This document shows, in pieces, positions 28,993 to 36,530 of a stretch of DNA of 64,000 bases. Position numbers and translations under genes: made by a program. The stretch's first letter is position 1. Every line of letters starts with the position of its first letter. Source of the stretch: Ensifer adhaerens (GTDB taxonomy: Bacteria > Pseudomonadota > Alphaproteobacteria > Rhizobiales > Rhizobiaceae); contig NZ_CP118610.1 of NCBI RefSeq assembly GCF_028993555.1, positions 1,860,001-1,924,000 on the forward strand, given 5' to 3'. Under the pieces are notes generated by a model, which was not told the DNA's origin, searched no databases, and saw nothing but the letters and a program-made list of their open reading frames with translations.

Positions 28993-30195
28993 TTATTCCG
29001 CCGAAAGCACGGCGACGCCTTCGCCGCGCGAGTGGCCGATGGTGGTGACCACGGCGGCCTTGGCCACTGCCGTCATCGGCTTTTCCGCGCCGGCATCGAA
29101 GGCAGGCACCTTGGCGCCCTCACCCAGCGTCAGCGCCGCCAGCGCCAGCCCCAGCGGGAACTGCGCCTCGATGCTGTGACCGACAAGGCCGCCATAGGCA
29201 CGCACGGGCGCGCCTGCGAATTTTTCCTCGAGGAACGCCTTCTCGCGCGCCACCAGATCGTGGAAGCCGGATGTACCGGAGAAGACGACGGTCGAGGCCG
29301 CATCGAGCTTTTCCGCAGGTTTGGCGAGATCGCCAAGGCGGGCTTCCAGCTTGCCGCCGTCACGCGCGCCGCGGTCACCGCCGATCGCGTCGATCGTGGC
29401 ATAGATGCGGGCGCCGCGAGCTTCGGCAAATTCGCGTGATTCCAGCACCAGGAAGGCGCCGACCGAACCGAGGATCATGCCGCCGCCATTATCCTTGCTG
29501 CGCGACCAGATCGGGTGCCAGTCGCCGAGCGCATGGCCCTGGATGGCTTCGATCAGGAGGATGATGTCGAGACGCTCGGCCGAGAACGCACCGCCGACGA
29601 GCGTGTGCGTAGACTGGCCGGCCTTGATGCGGGCAAAGGCGGTTTCAATCGCCGAGATGCCGGCCGCCTCTTCACCCATGAAGGTGCGCGACGAACCGGT
29701 GACCTTGTGCACGATCGAGATGTTGCCGGCGAGAAGGTTCGAAAGCTGGGCGAGAAACAGCGTCGGGCGCAGCTCGGTCGTCAGCTTCTCGTTCAGAAGC
29801 TGTTCGCGGTCATTGCGCTTCAGCGCTTCGTCGACGATCAGCGAATCGACGTTGATGTCGCGCTCGCCGCCGCCGGCAGCGACGATCATGTCCATGCTGC
29901 CGCAGGCTTCGAGATTGTCCTTGAGACCGGCATCATCGAGCGCGAGACCAGCGGCAAAGACGCCGAGGCGTTGCCAGTTTTCCATCTGGCGCTGGTCGCC
30001 ACGCTTGGCGATCTGCTGCGACCAGTCGATTTCCGGCAGCGGATGCACCGGATAGGGGCTGAACTTCTCGGTCTCGACCCGCACGGCCGGCGATGTGCCG
30101 GCGGTGAGCAGCGCCATATGCGGCTCGACGCCGACGCCCTGGCTGGTGACGATACCGACGCCTGTAATGACAACGTCGTTTGCAGATTTGCTCAT
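28993..30195 (-). CDS. fabF2XL: Ketosynthase-like protein FabF2XL lacking the active-site cysteine
   Basis: A 400-residue protein of the KAS fold, from VVITGVGIVTSQGVGVE at the N-terminus to VGHSIEAQFPLGLALAAL near the C-terminus. At the nucleophile position the chain reads VTGSSRTFMGEEAAG (residues 165-179), without cysteine, and the HGTST histidine motif is FSGTSGFHD instead. The only cysteine I see is residue 98. It is therefore probably a partner subunit of FabF1XL, like the chain-length factor of type II polyketide synthases. It lies 1 bp after fabZXL. Confidence 0.88.
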   Translation of the reverse strand: MSKSANDVVITGVGIVTSQGVGVEPHMALLTAGTSPAVRVETEKFSPYPVHPLPEIDWSQQIAKRGDQRQMENWQRLGVFAAGLALDDAGLKDNLEACGSMDMIVAAGGGERDINVDSLIVDEALKRNDREQLLNEKLTTELRPTLFLAQLSNLLAGNISIVHKVTGSSRTFMGEEAAGISAIETAFARIKAGQSTHTLVGGAFSAERLDIILLIEAIQGHALGDWHPIWSRSKDNGGGMILGSVGAFLVLESREFAEARGARIYATIDAIGGDRGARDGGKLEARLGDLAKPAEKLDAASTVVFSGTSGFHDLVAREKAFLEEKFAGAPVRAYGGLVGHSIEAQFPLGLALAALTLGEGAKVPAFDAGAEKPMTAVAKAAVVTTIGHSRGEGVAVLSAE

Positions 30196-30196
30196 C

Positions 30197-30682
30197 TTAC
30201 TTCTCCGAACCGGCTGCCGCCGAAAGAGCTGCCATCAGGCCCACTTCTCCAGCCCGCTTGCGCACGATATCGCCGAGCGGAACCTGATCGAACGGCATGG
30301 TCCGCAGTTTCAGCTGGGCGTCGCAGACCTTCTTGCCGGCGGACGTGATCTTGGCCTTGGTCACCGCAAAGCCCGAACCCTCGTGCTCGAGGAAGGCCTC
30401 GATCTCGAGTTCGGCACTGGGCTCGACGAAGGTGCGCATCTTGGCGCCGTCGACCGACATCAGGAAGGGCATGGCGGCGAAATTGGTGGCAGCGAGCACC
30501 AGGAAACCGGACGCCTGCGCCATGGTCTCGATCAGAAGCACGCCCGGCACCAGCGGGTAGCCTGGAAAATGGCCTTCGAACACCGGGCTCTTTTCAGGAA
30601 CCACGGACCGCGCCGTCAGCCGGCCAGCCGAAAGATCGACCGTTTCGACACGATCGATCATCTGGAAGTATTCAAGGAGCAT
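30197..30682 (-). CDS. fabZXL: 3-hydroxyacyl-ACP dehydratase FabZXL
   Basis: A 161-residue hot-dog-fold protein with the FabZ/FabA catalytic signature GHFPGYPLVPGVLLIETMAQ (histidine about residue 38 and glutamate about 52). It dehydrates hydroxyacyl chains during very-long-chain fatty acid synthesis on AcpXL. It follows acpXL after a 143-bp gap that holds a terminator, and is adjacent to fabF2XL. Confidence 0.92.
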   Translation of the reverse strand: MLLEYFQMIDRVETVDLSAGRLTARSVVPEKSPVFEGHFPGYPLVPGVLLIETMAQASGFLVLAATNFAAMPFLMSVDGAKMRTFVEPSAELEIEAFLEHEGSGFAVTKAKITSAGKKVCDAQLKLRTMPFDQVPLGDIVRKRAGEVGLMAALSAAAGSEK

Positions 30683-30742
30683 TGAGGCTCACCCTGTTCG
30701 TTTTCTGGGTTCGTTTTCTGGCCGTTCGTTTCGGGCTCAAGT

Positions 30743-30792
30743 AAAAACGCCAATGCCGCCTGTCAAGCGCGGGGCGCGACGGGCGGCATTGG
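30743..30792 (-). terminator. Rho-independent terminator between acpXL and fabZXL
   Basis: On the minus strand CCAATGCCGCC pairs with GGCGGCATTGG over 11 bp (21-base loop), followed by CGTTTTT. It lies 33 bp after the acpXL stop and would end or strongly attenuate transcription before the biosynthetic genes. Confidence 0.85.
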
Positions 30793-30825
30793 AAATCGAG
30801 TGGCAAGGCTCGGGCGAAAGCCCGA

Positions 30826-31110
30826 TCAGCCCTTGGCAGCCCGCAGTTCGTCGATCTTGGCGCAGAGGTTCTTCAGAACGAAGTACTCTTCGGTCGAAAC
30901 CTTGCCTTCGTTGACTTCCTGCGTCCACTGCTCGAGCGGGATCTTGATGCCGAATTCCTTGTCGATCGCAAACACGATGTCGAGGAAGTCCAGGCTGTCG
31001 ATGCCGAGATCGTCGATCGTGTGGCTTTCCGGCGTAATCGTCTCGCGATCGATCTCGCTCGTTTCCGCGATGATGTCGGCAACCTTGTCGAATGTAGCTG
31101 TCACGCGCAT
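30826..31110 (-). CDS. acpXL: Specialised acyl carrier protein AcpXL
   Basis: A 94-residue acidic carrier protein with the phosphopantetheine site [14 protein letters not shown] (Ser39). The C-terminal part ([20 protein letters not shown], then [19 protein letters not shown]) is typical of AcpXL, which carries the very-long-chain hydroxy fatty acid for lipid A. First gene of the cluster, separated from the rest by a terminator-like hairpin. Confidence 0.95.
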   Translation of the reverse strand: MRVTATFDKVADIIAETSEIDRETITPESHTIDDLGIDSLDFLDIVFAIDKEFGIKIPLEQWTQEVNEGKVSTEEYFVLKNLCAKIDELRAAKG

Positions 31111-31232
31111 ACCTCTTTATTCTATGTCGAGTCTCGGCGATCCTATAGGTAAATGCGCCGCAAAAGCCAATGGCCTTGATTGCAACGGCTTGCGAATTGA
31201 AAGCGGTGTTGCCAGAGCGCCGCGCGCCGATG

Positions 31233-31330
31233 GCGCGCATAAGGCGCTCTGCCTACTTGAAGCGCATAAGCCTTCGCGAAAGCCAGGCCTGGATTTCGCG
31301 GTTATGCGCAGCGCCGCGCGCATAAGGCGC
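31233..31330. repeat. Short direct repeats between acpXL and hemN
   Basis: GCGCGCATAAGGCGC occurs twice, at 31233-31247 and 31316-31330, with a shorter partial copy (AGCGCATAAG) at 31261-31270. The segment is intergenic. It looks like a small repeat remnant; no function is evident. Confidence 0.55.
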
Positions 31331-31351
31331 CCGCTCCAAGATGCGCATTGA

Positions 31352-32701
31352 TCACACGGCGACCGAATGCCGACCGCGGCCGTTGCCGAGATAGGCATCG
31401 AAGGCGGCTGCCACCGAGCGTGCAAAGGGCCGGCCGCGCTCGGTCAGACGGAAGACGCCGTTTTCGATCGTCGTCAGACCATCGGCATCGCGCGCCCGAA
31501 ACAGCCGCGCCTCCTCGATCACCGCACCGGCCAGGTCAGGAAATGCCTGCTCGACTTCGTCGAAGGCGAAGGCGAACCGGCACATGATGTCGGCGATCAC
31601 TTTTGCTCTCAACTGGTCGTCGGGCGTGAAACGATAGCCGCGAACGGCGGCGATCCCGGCGCTTTCCACATGGCGCAGATATTCGCCGGTTGCCGGCATG
31701 TTTTGGACGTAACCTTGACGAAACTGGCCGATCGCCGAAGCGCCAAGGCCGACAAGCGTTTCGGCCGCATCGTCGGTGTAACCCTGGAAATTACGGCGCA
31801 AGCGCCCTTCCCGGCTGGCACGCGCCAGACTGTCCGCAGGTTTTGCGAAGTGATCGATGCCGATGGCCTCGTAGCCGGCCGCAATCAGCATCTCACCGGC
31901 GCGGGTCATCTGGGCAAAGCGCTCGACGATGCCGGGTAGGCTCTCGTCGGGGATCATCTTCTGGTGCGTCTTCATCCACGGCACATGCGCATAGCCGAAG
32001 AGCGCGACACGATCGGGGTTGAGCGTCAGCACCGCCTCCATCGTCCGCTCCAGCGACTGCAGGCTTTGATAGGGCAAGCCATAGAGCACGTCGCAATTGA
32101 CCGAGTGCACACCCCTTGCCCGCGATGCCTCGATTGCATCGCGCGTCTGTTCATAGGTCTGGATGCGATTGATCGCCTTCTGCACCTCAGGATCGAAATC
32201 CTGGATGCCGAAGCTTGCCCGCGTCATGCCAATCGCGGCCAGCGCGTCATGGCGCGCCTCGTCGAGATCGTTCGGATCCATCTCGACGCTGATCTCGCAA
32301 TCGGGCGCGAAGGTGAAGTGATCCGTGAAACTGCGCATGAGCGCGATCATGTCATCCGGCCGGACAAGCGTCGGCGACCCGCCGCCGAGATGCAGCGCCG
32401 ATACCCTCGCTTCGCGGTTTACCCGACCGCCGATTTCCGCAACCTCTCGATGCAGGCCCTGCAGATAGGTCGCGACGGGATCGTAGCGCAGCGTCTGCTT
32501 GGTGTGGCAGGCACAGAACCAACAGAGCCGGTCGCAATAGGGCACATGGGCATAGAGCGAAATCGTCTCCCCCGCACCGATCGCACCGAGCCAGCTTTCA
32601 TAGTCCGCGGAGCCCACCGCCTCGGAAAAATGCGGGGCTGTCGGGTAGCTGGTGTAGCGCGGCACCGGGCCTGAATGTTTGAGGATAAGCGCGTCTTCCA
32701 T
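31352..32701 (-). CDS. hemN: Oxygen-independent coproporphyrinogen III oxidase
   Basis: A 449-residue radical-SAM enzyme that converts coproporphyrinogen III to protoporphyrinogen IX without oxygen. The cluster motif CxxxCxxC appears in PYCDRLCWFCACH; HLGGGSPTLV and the C-terminal HemN domain (GVFRLTERGRPFARSVAAAF) are present. The ATG at 32701 (MEDALILKHSG) has GGAGAG upstream and fits transcription from the anaerobox at 32754-32767; the ATG at 32719 would sit at the expected transcript start. Divergent from fnrN. Confidence 0.95.
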   Translation of the reverse strand: MEDALILKHSGPVPRYTSYPTAPHFSEAVGSADYESWLGAIGAGETISLYAHVPYCDRLCWFCACHTKQTLRYDPVATYLQGLHREVAEIGGRVNREARVSALHLGGGSPTLVRPDDMIALMRSFTDHFTFAPDCEISVEMDPNDLDEARHDALAAIGMTRASFGIQDFDPEVQKAINRIQTYEQTRDAIEASRARGVHSVNCDVLYGLPYQSLQSLERTMEAVLTLNPDRVALFGYAHVPWMKTHQKMIPDESLPGIVERFAQMTRAGEMLIAAGYEAIGIDHFAKPADSLARASREGRLRRNFQGYTDDAAETLVGLGASAIGQFRQGYVQNMPATGEYLRHVESAGIAAVRGYRFTPDDQLRAKVIADIMCRFAFAFDEVEQAFPDLAGAVIEEARLFRARDADGLTTIENGVFRLTERGRPFARSVAAAFDAYLGNGRGRHSVAV

Positions 32702-32753
32702 CGGTCTCTCCGCTGTCATGAAGATGGCATAGGACGGATGGGCAAGGGCGCCA

Positions 32754-32767
32754 TTGATTTTGATCAA
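32754..32767. promoter_or_regulatory. FNR-type anaerobox between hemN and fnrN
   Basis: TTGATTTTGATCAA is a perfect TTGAT-N4-ATCAA site. Its centre lies about 59 bp from the hemN ATG, ideal for FnrN activation, and about 157 bp from the fnrN start, from where it could serve autoregulation. Confidence 0.87.
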
Positions 32768-32917
32768 GTTGCCGAATTAACACGTTAAAATTGACAATGC
32801 GCAATTCAACATGAGACATTGTTTCGCGCCTTTGAAATTAGCACCTGTCAACTCTTGATTTAACGACCCGCATCCTCTTTGGTCATCCGGAGAGCAACGA
32901 CATGCAGGTAGAAAGAA

Positions 32918-33655
32918 TTGCAGATCGTGAACGAACATCGCCGCAAGGATATCCATAACTCGGACATTCCAACCGTCTGCGCAGCCTGCGAGGCGCGTCA
33001 TGGCGGCGTATGCGGAACGCTCACCCCGGATCAGCTTCTCGACCTCAGCCGCCACTCGACTCGCCGCAGCATCGAGCCGGGCCGCGAGGTCGTCGGCCAG
33101 GGTGAGACAACCGACAGCTACGCCAACATCATCTCTGGCGTCGTCAAGCTCAGCAAGGTTCTGGCCGATGGACGCCAGCAGATCGTCGGCCTGCAGTTCG
33201 CGCCCGATTTCATGGGCCGCCCCTTCACCCGCGAAAGCGCGCTGACGGCGGAAGCGGCTGTCGACACCGACATCTGTTGCTTCCCGCGCACCGTCATCGA
33301 TCGCCTCGTTTCGGAAGCGCCAGGGCTGGAACATCGGCTGCACGAACAGGCGCTGAAAGAGCTCGACGAGGCGCGCGACTGGATGCTGACGCTCGGCCGC
33401 AAGACCGCCCAGGAAAAGGTGGCGAGCTTCCTCTACATCATCGCCACCCATATCGACCCTGAACAGGGAACCGCGAACGAATTCGACCTGCCGCTCTCGC
33501 GCGCCGACATCGCCGACTATCTGGGCCTGACGATCGAAACCGTCAGCCGCCAGATTACCAAGCTGCGCAAGGAAAACGTCATCCGCATCGAAAACAGCCG
33601 CCACGTTACCGTGCCGAGCCTCGACCGCCTGATGCACGTCGGCGGGATCGATTGA
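32918..33655 (+). CDS. fnrN: Oxygen-sensing transcriptional regulator FnrN (CRP/FNR family)
   Basis: A 245-residue regulator. The N-terminal CAACEARHGGVC (Cys21, Cys24, Cys32) and a central cysteine in TDICCFPR supply the four ligands of an oxygen-labile 4Fe-4S cluster, which separates FnrN from cysteine-poor FixK. A cyclic-nucleotide-binding-like fold follows, and the C-terminal helix-turn-helix is ADIADYLGLTIETVSRQITK. The start is a TTG at 32918 with AGGTAG upstream; GTG at 32927 is an alternative. An out-of-frame 18-codon ORF (ATG at 32902) overlaps the start. Likely activator of fixGHIS, ccoNOQP and hemN. Confidence 0.93.
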   Translation: MQIVNEHRRKDIHNSDIPTVCAACEARHGGVCGTLTPDQLLDLSRHSTRRSIEPGREVVGQGETTDSYANIISGVVKLSKVLADGRQQIVGLQFAPDFMGRPFTRESALTAEAAVDTDICCFPRTVIDRLVSEAPGLEHRLHEQALKELDEARDWMLTLGRKTAQEKVASFLYIIATHIDPEQGTANEFDLPLSRADIADYLGLTIETVSRQITKLRKENVIRIENSRHVTVPSLDRLMHVGGID

Positions 33656-33712
33656 GCGGCGCTCGACGGCGCCCGCGCGGATTTGTCGCCAAAACCCAAA
33701 GTCAGTGAATTG

Positions 33713-33890
33713 CCCCTCACCCCAACCCTCTCCCCGCCGGCGGGAAGAGGGAACGAGGGCAGTCGCAACGGTCTTGCCTGCGGGCGCGGGCGCCGGCACG
33801 AGAATCAAGCGATCAATTTGAGAACGAACACGCGCCCTTGGGCCAGTCTCCCCGTCCGCGGGGAGAAGATGGCTGCAGCCAGATGAGGGG
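33713..33890. repeat. Pair of inverted palindromic repeats at a convergent junction (copy 2)
   Basis: Unit A starts CCCCTCACCCC at 33713 and carries CCCTCTCCCCGCC facing GGCGGGAAGAGGG (33726-33751, one mismatch). Unit B is inverted, with TCTCCCCG/CGGGGAGA at 33847-33866 and ending AGATGAGGGG at 33890. They sit between fnrN (+) and the L,D-transpeptidase gene (-), as in copy 1. Confidence 0.75.
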
Positions 33891-33919
33891 CGGCTTCCGT
33901 CGGCAGCCGGGAACGCGGA

Positions 33920-34348
33920 TTAACGCGTGATGACGATGCGCGTGTTTGCCAGCCCATGCTCCTGCGTCAGCGCAAAAAACTCCGCCGCATTGTTGGGATG
34001 CAGCCGCACGCAGCCATGCGATGCCGGGCGCCCGAGCCGCTTGATGTCGTAGGTGGCGTGGATGGCGTAACCGCCGTTGAAAAACACGGCGTAAGGCATC
34101 GGCGCGTCGTCGTATTTGCGCGAACGATGGTTGCGGGAGAGCCACTTGGCGCTCCAGCTGCCGCGCGGTGTGACATAGCCCCTGCGGGCGGTAGACACCT
34201 TCCACCGATACATGACGACGCCGTACTGTTTGACGGTCATGGTCTGCGACGACAGGCTGATATTGGCAATGAGATTGGCGGCGTTCGCCGGCTGAACGGA
34301 AAACTGCATCAAAGCGGCAACGAGCACAGTCAAAAACGCATTCCGCAT
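33920..34348 (-). CDS. L,D-transpeptidase (ErfK/YbiS family), exported
   Basis: A 142-residue exported protein with a signal peptide (MRNAFLTVLVAALMQFSVQP, ending ANA) and one YkuD catalytic domain. The active-site motif is present as GGYAIHATYDIKRLGRPASH followed by GCVRLHP, giving the catalytic His, Gly and Cys. It may cross-link peptidoglycan or attach proteins to it in the periplasm. The ATG at 34348 follows GGAGAGAGAAG; the longer frame to 34426 is not needed. Confidence 0.88.
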   Translation of the reverse strand: MRNAFLTVLVAALMQFSVQPANAANLIANISLSSQTMTVKQYGVVMYRWKVSTARRGYVTPRGSWSAKWLSRNHRSRKYDDAPMPYAVFFNGGYAIHATYDIKRLGRPASHGCVRLHPNNAAEFFALTQEHGLANTRIVITR

Positions 34349-34496
34349 GCTTCTCTCTCCGGGATGACAAACATTTACCGGCGGAACCAGACGTCCGAAG
34401 AGAATAACCGGGCAAATATGAAGCAATCTTAATACATATGGAAAGCAAAGTCTTAATGCGAAGCCCGATTTCGCAAGACGGGCGCCGCCGAAACGA

Positions 34497-35468
34497 TCAA
34501 ATCATCGCGACGGCAAGAACAAACCCGGTCATCACCGTGCAGGCGCCATAGAATACAGCGATGCCGGCATCGATATCTTCGCTTTGCGCAACCGCGCGAC
34601 CCGGACCGTTGATCATCGGTTCGCTGACCTTGACGCCGCCATAGATGCGCGGGCCGGCCAGTTGCAGATCGAGCGCGCCGGCCATGGCCGCTTCCGGCCA
34701 GCCGGAATTCGGCGAGCGGTGCAGGCCGTGGTCGCGCAGCGCTGTCGTCAGCGCGTCCTTTGCGGCACGCACCCCACGGTGGATCAGAGCACCGGCGGCG
34801 ATCAAAAGGATCGAAAGCCTTGCCGCCGGCAAGTTGGCGAGATCGTCGAGCCGCGCCGAAGCCCAGCCGAAATGCAGATATTTCGGCGATTTGTGACCGA
34901 TCATCGAATCGGCCGTGTTCAACATCTTGTAGGCAAGCAAACCGGGCAAACCGGCAACCGCATACCAGAAGGCCGGCGCCACGACGCCGTCGGAGAAGTT
35001 TTCGGCGAGGCTTTCGATCGCCGCGCGGCAGACCGCCGGCTCGTCGAGCGTCTTCGGATCGCGACCGACGATCATCGAAACGGCTCTTCGCCCGCCGTCG
35101 AGCCCGCCCTGCCTTAAGCCGTCAGCAACACGGCGCACATGATCGGCAAGGCTCTTCTGCGCCAGGAAGACGGCGACCAGCACCGCCTCCAGCAGGAAGC
35201 CGACCGGACCGAAGGCGGAAAACAGGCGGTGCAGCAGGTGACCGAACCAGGCACTGAAGCCAAGCAGCAGCACGATCGAAACAACGCCGCGAAGCCTGGC
35301 CGCACCTGCCTCCAGTCCCTCGCGGTTCAGCCGGTCGTCGAAGAAGCCGATCGCCTTGCCGAAGAAGACGACCGGATGCGGCAGGCGCGCCCACAGCCAA
35401 TCCGGATCACCGACGATGCGGTCGATCACCAGCGCCAGAACGAGGATGAAAAGGATGGTCTCCGACAT
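34497..35468 (-). CDS. cobD: Adenosylcobinamide-phosphate synthase CobD (CbiB)
   Basis: A 323-residue membrane enzyme that joins the aminopropanol phosphate arm to adenosylcobyric acid. Family features: the N-terminal LALVIDRIVGDPDWLWARLP, a membrane-embedded middle, and SLAENFSDGVVAPAFWYAVA with KMLNTADSMIGHKSPKYL. It begins directly after the cobC stop with no gap. Last gene of cobE-A-B-C-D. Confidence 0.95.
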   Translation of the reverse strand: MSETILFILVLALVIDRIVGDPDWLWARLPHPVVFFGKAIGFFDDRLNREGLEAGAARLRGVVSIVLLLGFSAWFGHLLHRLFSAFGPVGFLLEAVLVAVFLAQKSLADHVRRVADGLRQGGLDGGRRAVSMIVGRDPKTLDEPAVCRAAIESLAENFSDGVVAPAFWYAVAGLPGLLAYKMLNTADSMIGHKSPKYLHFGWASARLDDLANLPAARLSILLIAAGALIHRGVRAAKDALTTALRDHGLHRSPNSGWPEAAMAGALDLQLAGPRIYGGVKVSEPMINGPGRAVAQSEDIDAGIAVFYGACTVMTGFVLAVAMI

Positions 35469-36530
35469 TCAGAGCTCCATCCGGGCAAGCGCATCCGCCA
35501 GTCGCCGGTCCCCCGTCGCATCCGGCGCAAGCCCGATCCTCAGCCACGTCGGCGCATAGTCGAACTTGCGCGTGAGGATGTGTGCCTCGCAGAGTCGCTC
35601 CTGCAGCAGCGCGGCGCGCGGATGCTCGACCAGCACGAAAAGCCCTGTGCCGCCGATCCGCTTGAGCCCTGCCCCGTCGAGTGCCGCATCGAGGCCGGCG
35701 CGCCGCTCGAGGATACCGGCCGCAATCGCCTTGTTATCGCCCTGCATCTGCGCTTTCGAGATCGTCAGCGCCGGACCGGAAACCGCCCAGGGACCGAGCC
35801 AATCGGCAAAGGACGCAAGCACCGGCTCCGTCGCGACGACGAAACCGAGGCGCAAGCCCGCAAGCCCGAAGAACTTTCCGAAGGAGCGAAAGACGATGAG
35901 ATTGCCGTGCTCACGCACATGGCCGGCAACGCTCAATTCCGGCTGAAGATCGCCGAAGGCTTCGTCGACCAGCAGCAACCCGCCGCATGCCTTTTGCCTC
36001 GCCGCCATCGCCAGAAGTTCGGCAGGCGCGAAAGCGCGGCCGGTCGGGTTGTTGGGGTTCACCACGATGACCAGGGCATGCTCGGCGCTGAGCGCATCGG
36101 CATCGCCGACCCGATCGACGGCAAACCCGGCTGCCGACAGGACGCGGGCATATTCACCATAGGTCGGCCCGAAGATCGCGACGCGCCTTTCTGCCGGCGT
36201 TTCCCTGTTTTCATGCAATCCCGGGCGCAAAACCGCTTCGTACTCTTGCTGGAATCGCATGAGACGCGGCAGCAACTGGATCACCGATTGGGTGCCGGGC
36301 ACCGGCAACGGCAGCACGCCATTGGTACGGTAATATTCTGCCGCTGCGAGGCGTGCATCATCCACCGTCTGCCGATCCGGCAGCCGGTGCCACGCGCGCT
36401 CCGGCACCGGCGGCACGGCGACGGGGCACGGATTGATGCCGGTCGAAAGATCGAGCCAGTCTTCGAGGCGGCCGCCGAAGCGGGCTGCGGCTTCGGTGAT
36501 GCCGCCACCGTGAACGATCGGTGCGCTCAT
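35469..36530 (-). CDS. cobC: CobC, threonine-phosphate decarboxylase-like aminotransferase with an in-frame repeat insertion
   Basis: A 353-residue PLP-dependent protein that supplies the aminopropanol part of cobalamin together with CobD. Visible are LDLSTGINPCPV, NPNNPTGRAF and the PLP lysine in FRSFGKFFGLAGLRLGF. Between SVIQLLPRLM and RRVAIFGPTYGEYAR lies an unusual ~24-residue segment (RFQQEYEAVLRPGLHE...) encoded by a palindromic repeat element (36208-36254). The ATG at 36530 overlaps the cobB stop by 4 bp; the frame upstream to 36857 is a shadow of cobB. Confidence 0.93.
   Translation of the reverse strand: MSAPIVHGGGITEAAARFGGRLEDWLDLSTGINPCPVAVPPVPERAWHRLPDRQTVDDARLAAAEYYRTNGVLPLPVPGTQSVIQLLPRLMRFQQEYEAVLRPGLHENRETPAERRVAIFGPTYGEYARVLSAAGFAVDRVGDADALSAEHALVIVVNPNNPTGRAFAPAELLAMAARQKACGGLLLVDEAFGDLQPELSVAGHVREHGNLIVFRSFGKFFGLAGLRLGFVVATEPVLASFADWLGPWAVSGPALTISKAQMQGDNKAIAAGILERRAGLDAALDGAGLKRIGGTGLFVLVEHPRAALLQERLCEAHILTRKFDYAPTWLRIGLAPDATGDRRLADALARMEL
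36208..36254 (-). repeat. Palindromic repeat element inside cobC
   Basis: 47 bp matching the copy 5' of cobE at 40 of 47 positions. In cobC it is translated as FQQEYEAVLRPGLHE, the same frame as FQQKCAAVLRPELRE in the copy near cobE. It interrupts an otherwise contiguous conserved region of CobC. Confidence 0.8.
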
